Assembly: GCA_964531215.1 (NCBI GenBank)
Contig: CAZHFK010000003.1
Location: 1-43,831, forward strand
Source: WJKP01 sp964531215
GTDB taxonomy: Bacteria; Patescibacteriota; Patescibacteriia; CAIXNZ01
DNA length: 43,831 bases
Direction: 5' to 3'
Positions 7,826-15,812 of this stretch are shown piece after piece; within the stretch, counting starts at the first letter, position 1, and each line of letters opens with the position of its first letter. Position numbers and translations under genes: made by a program. The notes beneath the pieces were generated by a model that saw only the letters and a list, made by a program, of their open reading frames with translations, searched no databases and was not told the DNA's origin.

Positions 7826-8859
7826 GGCACTGTTACACTTTTTGGTTGGTTTTTTTAATCTTAATCGCAATTAATGAGCAAATAATTTTAGTAGTATTAT
7901 TTGGTGTTTTAGTTCCTCTCATTGTTTTTAATCTTTGTTCTAAAAATCCCATAAATTTTTCTATTTGATTAGACGTCCGTGGAATATTTAATCTCTTATT
8001 TTTTTCAAATTGATAAATATATTTTAATTGTTTATCAAAAACAGTAAAAGCCCTTTTGTAATATGGATATTTTTTCTTCATCTTTCCTAGATACATTTTG
8101 GCAGAAAAATAATTATCAAATTCAAGTGCGATTTTTCTCATAACCGACCATATCTGTCGAGCTATAATAGTTTTTGTAAAGCGACGGCCACCTAGTTTAC
8201 GATATACTTCTTGTAAAACATGAGCAGCACATCTTTGATGAATTGCGTCAGGATAATAATCAAATACAGAAGCAAGTAATCCCTTATGCCCATCACTAAT
8301 TATTGCCTTAATTTGGCAATTTTTTGAACGCAGGTACTTCAAAATACAATCATATCCTTCTCGTAACTCATAACGAGGCAGAAAGATACAGGCTATTGGT
8401 AATTTTGAATCAACATCCATAGCGAGGTAAAAAGTATATGGGTTCTTACTGATAACAAAATGTTTTGCATCAAGATAAATTTTTAAGCTTTTAGTTGCAT
8501 TAGGGAAAATGATCAACCATTTAATTTTTATCTTTTTCTTTAGTGTTCTTTGTATTCTTCTATATGCTGTAACATAACTAACATCCCATCTGTCACCTAG
8601 TCTGCGAAAAGATGCTCCATCAAGCAAATAACTATCTAGCCATCTTTTATCTACTTTACGTTTTTTCTTAAAAGGCCTGAAAGTATAGTCACAAATAGTA
8701 CAATGCCAGCGTCTTTTACCATATTTATGAGTCTTTAAATTACCACATTTTTTACAGCGAATTCTTTTTTTTCATATATACATCTAATATTAATTCTTAA
8801 TTTTTATCTAATTTTACGTCTTTTTTAGCTATTTTACCAACCAATTTTGTAACAGTGCC
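7826..8859 (-). mobile_element. Insertion sequence, IS256/IS1249-like, with inverted ends
   Basis: The ends are imperfect inverted repeats of about 24-25 bp: GGCACTGTTACA at 7826-7837 and its reverse complement at 8848-8859, each followed inward by a GGTTGGT block. The 7-bp sequence TTCGTTC occurs on both sides (7819-7825 and 8861-8867), 8 bp with one mismatch if the outer base is counted; this fits a target-site duplication. A single transposase gene on the minus strand fills the element. The family is inferred from the MULE-type transposase. The visible target duplication argues for a fairly recent insertion. Confidence 0.8.
7833..8775 (-). pseudogene. MULE-type transposase with zinc ribbon, frameshifted at an A8 run
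   Basis: The main frame (7833 to about 8772) carries an N-terminal zinc ribbon with two Cys pairs (CKKCGN and CTICDY). A helix-turn-helix region follows (FRRLGDRWDVSYVTAYRRIQ), then a DDE core with SDGHKGLLASVF and HQRCAAHVLQEV, ending in PRTSNQIEKFMGFLEQRLK. That frame has no ATG: it opens after a TGA. The only good start, ATG at 8775, is one base out of frame across a run of eight A. Removing one A would give MKKRIRCKKCG. It may be a real inactivating mutation, a transcriptional-slippage site of the kind known in some IS elements, or an assembly error. A rare ATT start is also possible. Confidence 0.75.
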
Positions 8860-8871
8860 TTTCGTTCTGTT

Positions 8872-9753
8872 TCATGTCAAATGCGACATAGAGAATTCTT
8901 TAGGTGTTTTCATGTTTAAAGATAAATGAGGACGTTTATTGTGGTAATATTCAAGATATTCATTAACTTTTTTCTGTAATTTAGGAATATCTTTAGGTTT
9001 GTACTTTAAATATCCCATACATTCTTTTCTAAGAATTCCATTAAATCTTTCGATAAATGCTTGTTCATTCTTTTTGTAAGGTTTTGCTGTTCTAATGCTG
9101 GGGATTACCTTTCTCGCATATAACTGCCATTCTGCCTTAAATTCTGATCCTCCATCTTTTTGAATATGTTCTATCTTTTTAAAATAATCTAAATGTTTTT
9201 TAAGTGCTTGCCTTCCTGCAATTGCATCTAATGCTGGTTTAAATATTACACTAACTTCCTTTGTAAAAGTATCTATTGCTGTAAATGCATATACCCTCCC
9301 AAAATCAAATGTATCCGTTTGTATTACCTGTCTAGGCTTATTTCCCTTCCTAACAAAGCCTCTTTTACAATATTTTTTCCATTTAGAGCTTAATTGATAT
9401 TTTTCTTCTAATATTCGATATATTGTTGATAACGATAACTCAATATTATGTTCTTTTTCTAAAAAGTATTTGATTTTTTGACCACAACAATTTCTGTTTT
9501 CTTCACGAACTTGATATACGATTGCTTTAACATATCCTTGTGTTTTATTGGTTCTTCTTCTGCCCTTTTTAGCATATTTGTAATCTCGTACAAACTTGTG
9601 AATTCCTTTCATTTTAATGCCTTTTAGCCAACGATATACTGTAGCACGATGAACTCCTAACTGGCCTGGAATATCTTCGGGAGATACTCCATTTTGATAT
9701 AGACTGTTACAAATTTTAATTTTTGTGATATTATCATAGTAGAAATGTGACAT
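8872..9753 (-). CDS. IS481/IS3-type DDE transposase (rve integrase core)
   Basis: 293 residues from ATG at 9753; a TTG three codons upstream is an alternative. The N-terminal helix-turn-helix (IPGQLGVHRATVYRWLKGIK) is followed by a second helical DNA-binding part, then the retroviral-type integrase core with Asp in IQTDTFDF, Asp in IQKDGGSEF and Glu in EQAFIERFNG, and the C-terminal HNKRPHLSLNMKTP motif. It is one intact ORF without the frameshift seen in two-ORF IS3 elements, hence IS481-like. All catalytic residues are present, so it may be active. Confidence 0.85.
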   Translation of the reverse strand: MSHFYYDNITKIKICNSLYQNGVSPEDIPGQLGVHRATVYRWLKGIKMKGIHKFVRDYKYAKKGRRRTNKTQGYVKAIVYQVREENRNCCGQKIKYFLEKEHNIELSLSTIYRILEEKYQLSSKWKKYCKRGFVRKGNKPRQVIQTDTFDFGRVYAFTAIDTFTKEVSVIFKPALDAIAGRQALKKHLDYFKKIEHIQKDGGSEFKAEWQLYARKVIPSIRTAKPYKKNEQAFIERFNGILRKECMGYLKYKPKDIPKLQKKVNEYLEYYHNKRPHLSLNMKTPKEFSMSHLT

Positions 9754-9806
9754 AGTGTTCAAATTACTTTTTAGACATTGTAATTATATCATCTATGTCG
9801 CATTTT
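8875..9806 (-). mobile_element. IS481-like insertion sequence
   Basis: A 14-bp perfect inverted repeat AAATGCGACATAGA lies at 8879-8892 and, inverted, at 9792-9805, bracketing one transposase gene. The exact ends are uncertain because the transposase stop codon (8872-8874) falls just outside the left repeat. No target duplication was found. It sits directly beside the first element, with about 15 bp between them. Confidence 0.7.
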
Positions 9807-9861
9807 TATTTAGAATATTACGGTATTTTATTATATTCAACTAATTTTAGCTGATAAATTT

Positions 9862-10470
9862 TTATTTGATTATTTTGTCAACCAAGCCGTATTTTTTAGC
9901 TTCATCAGAGTTTAAAAAGAAATCACGATCAGTGTCTTTTTCAATTTTAGATTTGGGCTGTTTGGTGTGTTTAGCCAAAATATTATTAAGTTGGTCTTTG
10001 ATTTTTAAAATGTGTTCGGCTCTAATTTTAATATCAGAAGCTTGACCTTCTGTACCGCCCATAACCTGATGAAGCATAACTTCGGAATTAGGCAAAGCTA
10101 AACGTTTACCTTGTTTGCCTGAAGCTAAAAGTACGGCACCCATAGAAGCGGCAATCCCGATACAAATAGTAGAAACATCTGATTTAATATACTGCATGGT
10201 ATCATAAATTGCCAAGCCGGCTGTGACTGAACCGCCCGGTGAATTAATATACAATTTAATATCTTTTTTAGAATCTTCACTTTCCAAAAATAACATTTGC
10301 GCAATCACTGTATTGGCAACACCGTCATCAATCGGTGAACCAAGAAAAATTATTCTTTCTTTTAATAAACGTGAATAAATATCATACGCCCTTTCACCAT
10401 AAGTAGATTTTTCAATAACCGTAGGAATTAAATAAGAATCTTTGATTTCATTTTTTTTATCTTGTGACAT
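9862..10470 (-). CDS. clpP: ATP-dependent Clp protease proteolytic subunit
   Basis: 202 residues, the normal ClpP length. Catalytic Ser109 lies in GIAASMGAVLLASG and His134 in SEVMLHQ, with the Asp in the DTDRDFF region. YINSPGGSVTAGLAIYDTMQ matches the conserved handle region. ClpP forms a tetradecameric barrel that degrades proteins fed by Clp ATPases in the cytoplasm. The ATG has no clear SD. The IS481-like element ends 56 bp downstream of the stop. Confidence 0.96.
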   Translation of the reverse strand: MSQDKKNEIKDSYLIPTVIEKSTYGERAYDIYSRLLKERIIFLGSPIDDGVANTVIAQMLFLESEDSKKDIKLYINSPGGSVTAGLAIYDTMQYIKSDVSTICIGIAASMGAVLLASGKQGKRLALPNSEVMLHQVMGGTEGQASDIKIRAEHILKIKDQLNNILAKHTKQPKSKIEKDTDRDFFLNSDEAKKYGLVDKIIK

Positions 10471-10626
10471 AGTTTTGAATTAGTTATTAGTTTAAAAATA
10501 AAGAAGATAGTCTTGTCAATTGGTCATTTTTTATGAGATAAACACTAGCAACAAATAACATTAAAATCAGCATTCTAGTCTCCAGACAATAAACTTATAT
10601 TAATTAGATTTTTATTATAGCAAAAT

Positions 10627-11598
10627 TTATTTGATTTGCCAACCGTTTATGTTTTTCACTAATTGGCCGTTAATTACAAAACCGGCTGCTTTGGCATGTC
10701 CGCCGCCACCTAAAGCTTGAGCCAGTTTGGCCACATTAACATTGTCTTTGGTTGTTCTTAAACTGCCTTTAATTTTGTTTTTGTCTTCTTGGGTTAAAAC
10801 CAAAATAAAATCAACATCTTTAATCATACTTAAAAAATTAGCCAAGCCCTCCCTTACTTCTTCAGCCGAAACTTTATTTTTTTGAAGATCCGTTTGAGTA
10901 ATAATAGTATAAACAAAATTATGTTTAGAATTAAATTCTAGGCGGGTAAATAGTTTACCCCATAATTTTAGGGCAGCCAGATTTTTATTTTGCGTTATTT
11001 TATAAGTAATTTGATTAAGTTTGGCGCCGTTATTAATTAAGTCGGCTGCTATTGTCAATGTTTCTTGGTTTGTGGCTGCATTTGTAAAATTCATAGTATC
11101 AGTTAAAATACCGGTTAATAAACTGGTAGCAATATATTTATCAATTTTAATATTGTGCCAAGAAAAAAAATTATAAATTATTTCACAGGTTGATGAGGCT
11201 TGGGGGCTTATTAGGTTATGATAGCCGAAATAATCATTACTGGCATGATGATCAATATTAATTAGGGTGAATTTTTTTTTAAATTTTAATAAATCATCAG
11301 CAATGCCGGTTCTTTTTATATCACCGCAATCAATTGTTATAATCAAATCATGATCAGGCAGATTAATTAAATTATAATCATTAATAATATTTTCAATTTT
11401 AGGTAAATAATTAAAGTAATTGGCATGTGAATCAATACAAAAATGCCGATGGTTTTTTTTTTGTTTTTCTAAAAAATTAGCCAAAGCCAAAGAAGCCCCC
11501 AAAGTATCTCCATCGGGCTTTTCGTGAGAAACCAAAAGAATATGATCAGAATTATTAATAGCTTCCAATATTTGCGGAGCGTTCTGTTTATAAGGCAT
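10627..11598 (-). CDS. DHH-family phosphoesterase (NrnA-like oligoribonuclease / pAp phosphatase)
   Basis: 323 residues. N-terminal metal-binding motif HEKPDGDTLGASLAL near residues 25-40, ITIDCGD near 90 and the DHH signature in LINIDHHASNDYFG. A C-terminal DHHA1 domain ends in GGGGHAKAAGFVI. Proteins of this form degrade very short RNAs and dephosphorylate 3'-phosphoadenosine 5'-phosphate; a cyclic-di-AMP-hydrolysing role is an alternative. It lies between rbfA and clpP on the same strand; in many bacteria nrnA-like genes sit beside rbfA, which supports the call. Confidence 0.88.
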   Translation of the reverse strand: MPYKQNAPQILEAINNSDHILLVSHEKPDGDTLGASLALANFLEKQKKNHRHFCIDSHANYFNYLPKIENIINDYNLINLPDHDLIITIDCGDIKRTGIADDLLKFKKKFTLINIDHHASNDYFGYHNLISPQASSTCEIIYNFFSWHNIKIDKYIATSLLTGILTDTMNFTNAATNQETLTIAADLINNGAKLNQITYKITQNKNLAALKLWGKLFTRLEFNSKHNFVYTIITQTDLQKNKVSAEEVREGLANFLSMIKDVDFILVLTQEDKNKIKGSLRTTKDNVNVAKLAQALGGGGHAKAAGFVINGQLVKNINGWQIK

Positions 11599-11609
11599 AA
11601 TTTTTTATA

Positions 11610-11702
11610 TACTAAATTCTAAATTTAAAATACCAAACAAATTCTAAATTTTTTAATTTAAAAGTAATATCGGTTTAAAATATTAGAGTTTAGAATTTAG
11701 TA
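11610..11702. repeat. 93-bp inverted-repeat element between rbfA and the DHH gene
   Basis: TACTAAATTCTAAA (11610-11623) is repeated in inverted form (TTTAGAATTTAGTA) at 11689-11702. The AT-only interior also contains related TTCTAAATT blocks. It nearly fills the spacer between two minus-strand genes and could be a MITE-like remnant or a transcript hairpin. Confidence 0.5.
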
Positions 11703-11713
11703 AAATAGCAAGT

Positions 11714-12043
11714 TTATTTTATTTCGTCAAGCAGTCGGTCGATTTCAGCAGCGTAAACTTCTTGTTGATCAATTAAAAAATCCAAATTAGGAGTAAATTT
11801 AGTTTTTAATTGTTTTTTTAAAATATTATGAAGATTTTTTTTATTTTTTCGTAAAATTTCCAAACCCGTGCCTCTTAAATTTTCAGGCAAGATAGTCAGA
11901 TAAATTTTGGCAGTTTTTAAATCAGGAGTTGTTTCTACTCGAGTAATAGTAGCCAAGAGATTGTCAGGAAAATCTATTTCTTTATTAATAATTTGACTTA
12001 ATTGTTGTTTGATTAATTGATTGATTTTTTCAGTACGTTGCAT
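11714..12043 (-). CDS. rbfA: Ribosome-binding factor A
   Basis: 109 residues, typical of RbfA. The single KH-like domain shows RTEKINQLIKQQLSQIINKEI, then TRVETTPDLKTAKIYLTIL and the closing helix LLDEIK. RbfA binds the immature 30S subunit and helps process the 5' end of 16S rRNA. It is probably co-transcribed with the DHH phosphoesterase downstream. A dispersed repeat starts 29 bp upstream of its start codon. Confidence 0.9.
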   Translation of the reverse strand: MQRTEKINQLIKQQLSQIINKEIDFPDNLLATITRVETTPDLKTAKIYLTILPENLRGTGLEILRKNKKNLHNILKKQLKTKFTPNLDFLIDQQEVYAAEIDRLLDEIK

Positions 12044-12071
12044 ATTTTTGTGATAAATTATTGATTATGAA

Positions 12072-12192
12072 GTTAGCTCGCCTTCGCTAAGGCTATGGCA
12101 GGCAGGGAGGTTGGTTAAGTTTATATAAGTTGCGTGTTAGTATTTCTAAACCAACCCCTATTAACTATTTACTTAATTAGCTTCTTTGCCAT
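12072..12192 (+). repeat. Dispersed structured repeat, copy A
   Basis: About 121 bp closely related to 23658-23779; the first 50 bases are nearly identical, including CTATGGCAGGCAGGGAGG. GTTGGTTAAGT (12110-12120) pairs with ACTTAATTAGC (12171-12181) using three G-U pairs if read as plus-strand RNA. In copy B the same stem is perfect Watson-Crick. It lies between the divergent rbfA and rpoB genes. Confidence 0.7.
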
Positions 12193-12250
12193 TGACTATG
12201 GATTAATAGTTATTAATTCCATTAAATTATTATATATTTTTACAAAAAAC

Positions 12251-12279
12251 TTGACAACCTTTGGGGCTTTTGTTAAGCT
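12251..12279 (+). promoter_or_regulatory. rpoBC promoter, TTGACA-N17-TAAGCT
   Basis: TTGACA (12251-12256), a 17-base spacer and TAAGCT (12274-12279), with TGT directly before the -10. Transcription would start near 12286, giving a leader of about 125 bases before rpoB. No other good promoter was seen in the 367-bp spacer. Confidence 0.65.
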
Positions 12280-12285
12280 ATAGAA

Positions 12286-12313
12286 GTCAGAGATTTCCCG
12301 CTATAGGTTAAAA
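12286..12313 (+). promoter_or_regulatory. rpoB leader segment antisense to the 20.27 kb hairpin arm
   Basis: The first transcribed bases of the rpoB leader match the reverse complement of 20271-20298: blocks of 4, 5, 9 (CCCGCTATA) and 7 (GTTAAAA) bases, separated by two 2-base bulges and one mismatch. It could be a base-pairing site for the RNA made at 20 kb, or a shared element by descent. Confidence 0.45.
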
Positions 12314-12377
12314 AATAACGCACTAAAATAGTGGGGCTTATATATACAACTTAGATAAAAACTAACTAATAATACAA

Positions 12378-12401
12378 CTCGCCAAAAAGACGGGAGGCGA
12401 G
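12378..12401 (+). promoter_or_regulatory. Hairpin holding the only SD-like sequence before rpoB
   Basis: CTCGCC (12378-12383) pairs with GGCGAG (12396-12401). The GGGAGG at 12392-12397, the only SD-like motif near the rpoB ATG, is partly in the loop and partly in the stem. Its distance to the ATG (13 bases from the motif end) is long for an SD, so it may not act in initiation at all. Confidence 0.4.
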
Positions 12402-12410
12402 CTATTTTTT

Positions 12411-15400
12411 ATGTCTTCTAAAAAAAATCTTAAATCAACTCAAATCAAAGAAAGAAAATTTTTAACAAACATGAACCAGGCTTTAGAATTACCAGATTTA
12501 GTCGAGGTTCAAAAATATTCATACGATTGGTTTATCGAGCAAGGCTTAAAAGAACTTTTTGAAGAAGTCTCTCCGATTACTGATTTTGGCGGTCGTAATC
12601 TGGAGCTTTATTTTAAAGATTATTATTTAGACGAACCAAAGTTTGATGAAAACACTTCCAAAGAAAAAAATGTTACTTATGAAGCGCCTTTAAGAATCAG
12701 GACGGTTTTACAAAATACCAAATTAAAAAAGAAAAAAGAACAAGAAATATATTTAGGTGATTTCCCCTTAATGACTGATCGAGGTACTTTTATTATAAAT
12801 GGTATTGAAAGATCAGTGGTCTCTCAAATTATTAGATCAGCAGGGGTCTTTTTTACTTCCAATTATATTAGAGGCAAAAGATATTATGGCGCTAAAGTTA
12901 TTCCGAATCGCGGTGCTTGGTTAGAAATTGAAACTGACAGTAATAATATTTTATGGGTAAAAATCGACCGTAAAAGAAAAGTCGCAGTAACTTCTTTGCT
13001 GCGAGCTTTTGGTTATGGCAGTGAACAGGAAATTTTGGAGTTATTTAAAGGCGTAGATAATAATCCGAATGTTAAATATATAAAAAATACTTTGGAAAAA
13101 GATGTTGCCAGCAATGAAGAAGAAGGGTTAATTGAAGTTTATAAAAGAATCAGACCTGGTGATTTGGCAACACCGGACAATGCCAAATCATTGATTTATT
13201 CAATGTTTTTTAGGTTTGAACGTTATGATTTTGGTAAAGTCGGTCGTTACAAAATTAATCAGCGTTTTAATTATGATATTCCCAATACTCCGGAAACAAG
13301 AATTTTAAGACGAGAGGATTTAATTGATGTAATTAAAGAAATTATTCGATTAAACAATACGCAGGAAGATGCTGATGATATTGATCATTTAGGTAATCGT
13401 AGAATCAGGGCTGTCGGTGAATTAATTCAAAACAAATTTAGAATCGGTTTGGCCAGAATGGAAAGAATTGTCCGGGATAAAATGAGCACCTTAGATATTG
13501 ATTCAATGACACCGGGCAAGTTGGTTAATGCCAAACCGGTTATGGGTGTGGTTAAAGAATTTTTTATGTCTTCTCAGCTTTCCCAATTTATGGATCAGAC
13601 CAATCCTTTAGCCGAATTGGAACACAAAAGAAGAATTTCAGCTATGGGCCCGGGCGGTTTATCCAGAGAAAGAGCCGGTTTTGAAGTTCGTGATGTGCAT
13701 ACCACTCATTATGGTAGAATTTGTCCGATTGCTACCCCAGAAGGTCCTAATATCGGTTTGGTTGGGCATTTGGCCAGTTACGCCAAAATTAATGAATATG
13801 GTTTTATTGAAACACCTTATCGTGTAGTCAAGCGAACAGCATTAGAAAATATAAAAGATCCGGAAACTAAAAAAATAATTGTTAAAAAAGGAAAAGAAAT
13901 CCCTAAGGAAGTGATTGATAAGTTAAGAGTTCATAGAGTTAATTTTAAAGCTTCAGCCAAGGTGACTGATGAGATAGTTTATTTAAATGCTTTGTCTGAA
14001 GAGCGTTCGGTGACAACTTCTGCAACTACTCAGATTGATAGTAACGGGAATTTTAAAGAAGAAAAAACAGAAGTGCGTCGTTTTGGCCAGCCGGATATTG
14101 CTTCTGTTCACCAGATTGATTATATGGATGTAGCTTCAAATCAAATTGTCAGTATTTCAACTTCTTGTATTCCATTTTTAGAACATAATGACGGTGCCAG
14201 AGCTTTAATGGGTACCAATATGCAACGTCAGGCAGTTCCTTGTATTAAACCAGCAGCTCCTTTGGTCGGTACCGGCGTAGAAAAAATGGCCGCTTTTTAT
14301 TCTGGTCATGTAACGATTAATCAAGCTGCCGGTAAGGTTTCTGGTGTTGATGGCGGCAAAATAGAAGTTTTAGAAGATAATGGTAATTTAAGGCATTATG
14401 ATTTAAATAAATTTAAAAGATCAAACGCTTCAACTTGTATTAACCAGCATCCGGTTGTCAAAAAAGATGAAAAAGTTAAAAAAGGCCAGGTACTTTCAGA
14501 TGGCCCGGCAATTAATGATGCTGAACTGGCCTTAGGTCAGAACGTTTTGGTCGCTTTTATGTCTTGGGGCGGTTATAATTATGAAGACGCGATTATTGTT
14601 TCTGAACGAGTAGTGCAAAAAGATTTGTATACCTCAATTCATATAGAAAATTACCAGGTAGAAGTCAGGGAAACCAAATTGGGTTCAGAAGTTATAACTT
14701 CTGATATACCTAATATTGGTGAAGAAAAATTAAAAAATTTAGATGAAAACGGCATTATTAGAATCGGCGCTGAAGTTTCTTCCGGCGATATTTTAGTTGG
14801 TAAAATTACGCCAAAAGGCGAGACAGAACTTTCAGCCGAAGAAAAATTATTAAGAGCTATTTTTGGTGAAAAAGCCAGAGATGTGCGTGATAGCTCTTTA
14901 TATTTGGAGCACGGAGATCAAGGCAAGGTGATTGATATTAAAATTTTTTCTCAGGAAAAAGGTGATAAATTATCACCAGGAGTTAGTCAAATGATACAAG
15001 TAGCAGTGGCTGATTTAAGAAAAATTCAGGTCGGTGATAAAATGGCCGGACGACATGGTAATAAAGGTATTATTTCCAAAGTCGTGCCAATAGAAGATAT
15101 GCCGTTTTTGGAAGACGGAACATCAATTGATATTATTTTAAGTCCTTTAGGTGTTGTTTCTCGTATGAATTTGGGACAGATTTTAGAGACTCATCTTGGT
15201 TTAGCGGTTAATAAATTGGGTTATAAAATTGCCACGCCGGTTTTATATGGTATAACCGAACAGCAAATAAAAGAGTTATTAAAGGAAGCCGGCTTGCCGA
15301 AAAACGGACAGGTAACTTTATATGATGGTAAAACTGGTGACGCTTTTGATAAACAGGTTACGGTTGGTTATAAATATATGATGAAACTGAATCATATGGT

Positions 15401-15764
15401 GGTAGACAAGATTCATCAAAGATCAATCGGTCCTTATTCTTTAATTACTCAACAGCCTTTAGGCGGGAAAGCTCAGTTTGGCGGTCAAAGATTCGGAGAA
15501 ATGGAAGTTTGGGCTTTGGAAGCTTATGGTGCGGCTTATACTTTGCAGGAAATTTTAACGATTAAATCTGATGATGTGCCGGGCCGTTCTAAGGCTTATG
15601 AATCAATTATTAAAGGTGAGCCGATTAAACGTTTAAATATCCCCGAATCTTTTAATGTTTTGGTTCGTGAATTAAAAGGTTTATGTTTAGAGGTGGAATT
15701 ATTAAAAGAAGGCAAGGCTGTTAGTGATTCTGATAAAAAAACAACCAGAAAAACTAAAAAATAA
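12411..15764 (+). CDS. rpoB: DNA-directed RNA polymerase subunit beta
   Basis: 1117 residues, compact compared with the about 1340 of E. coli. Conserved blocks are in order: QLSQFMDQTNP through HKRRISAMGPGG (the rifampicin pocket, about 388-416), RAGFEVRDVHTTHYGRICP, SWGGYNYEDAIIVSE, GDKMAGRHGNKGI and GGKAQFGGQRFGEMEVWALE near the C-terminus. The residues equivalent to E. coli D516, H526 and S531 are all unchanged. It forms the active centre of RNA polymerase with rpoC, which follows after 48 bp. It has no spaced SD (CTATTTTTTATG). Confidence 0.98.
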   Translation: MSSKKNLKSTQIKERKFLTNMNQALELPDLVEVQKYSYDWFIEQGLKELFEEVSPITDFGGRNLELYFKDYYLDEPKFDENTSKEKNVTYEAPLRIRTVLQNTKLKKKKEQEIYLGDFPLMTDRGTFIINGIERSVVSQIIRSAGVFFTSNYIRGKRYYGAKVIPNRGAWLEIETDSNNILWVKIDRKRKVAVTSLLRAFGYGSEQEILELFKGVDNNPNVKYIKNTLEKDVASNEEEGLIEVYKRIRPGDLATPDNAKSLIYSMFFRFERYDFGKVGRYKINQRFNYDIPNTPETRILRREDLIDVIKEIIRLNNTQEDADDIDHLGNRRIRAVGELIQNKFRIGLARMERIVRDKMSTLDIDSMTPGKLVNAKPVMGVVKEFFMSSQLSQFMDQTNPLAELEHKRRISAMGPGGLSRERAGFEVRDVHTTHYGRICPIATPEGPNIGLVGHLASYAKINEYGFIETPYRVVKRTALENIKDPETKKIIVKKGKEIPKEVIDKLRVHRVNFKASAKVTDEIVYLNALSEERSVTTSATTQIDSNGNFKEEKTEVRRFGQPDIASVHQIDYMDVASNQIVSISTSCIPFLEHNDGARALMGTNMQRQAVPCIKPAAPLVGTGVEKMAAFYSGHVTINQAAGKVSGVDGGKIEVLEDNGNLRHYDLNKFKRSNASTCINQHPVVKKDEKVKKGQVLSDGPAINDAELALGQNVLVAFMSWGGYNYEDAIIVSERVVQKDLYTSIHIENYQVEVRETKLGSEVITSDIPNIGEEKLKNLDENGIIRIGAEVSSGDILVGKITPKGETELSAEEKLLRAIFGEKARDVRDSSLYLEHGDQGKVIDIKIFSQEKGDKLSPGVSQMIQVAVADLRKIQVGDKMAGRHGNKGIISKVVPIEDMPFLEDGTSIDIILSPLGVVSRMNLGQILETHLGLAVNKLGYKIATPVLYGITEQQIKELLKEAGLPKNGQVTLYDGKTGDAFDKQVTVGYKYMMKLNHMVVDKIHQRSIGPYSLITQQPLGGKAQFGGQRFGEMEVWALEAYGAAYTLQEILTIKSDDVPGRSKAYESIIKGEPIKRLNIPESFNVLVRELKGLCLEVELLKEGKAVSDSDKKTTRKTKK

Positions 15765-15812
15765 ATTTTTTTATTATATTTATATTTTTTTTAATTAAAT
15801 AATTTTAAAGTA

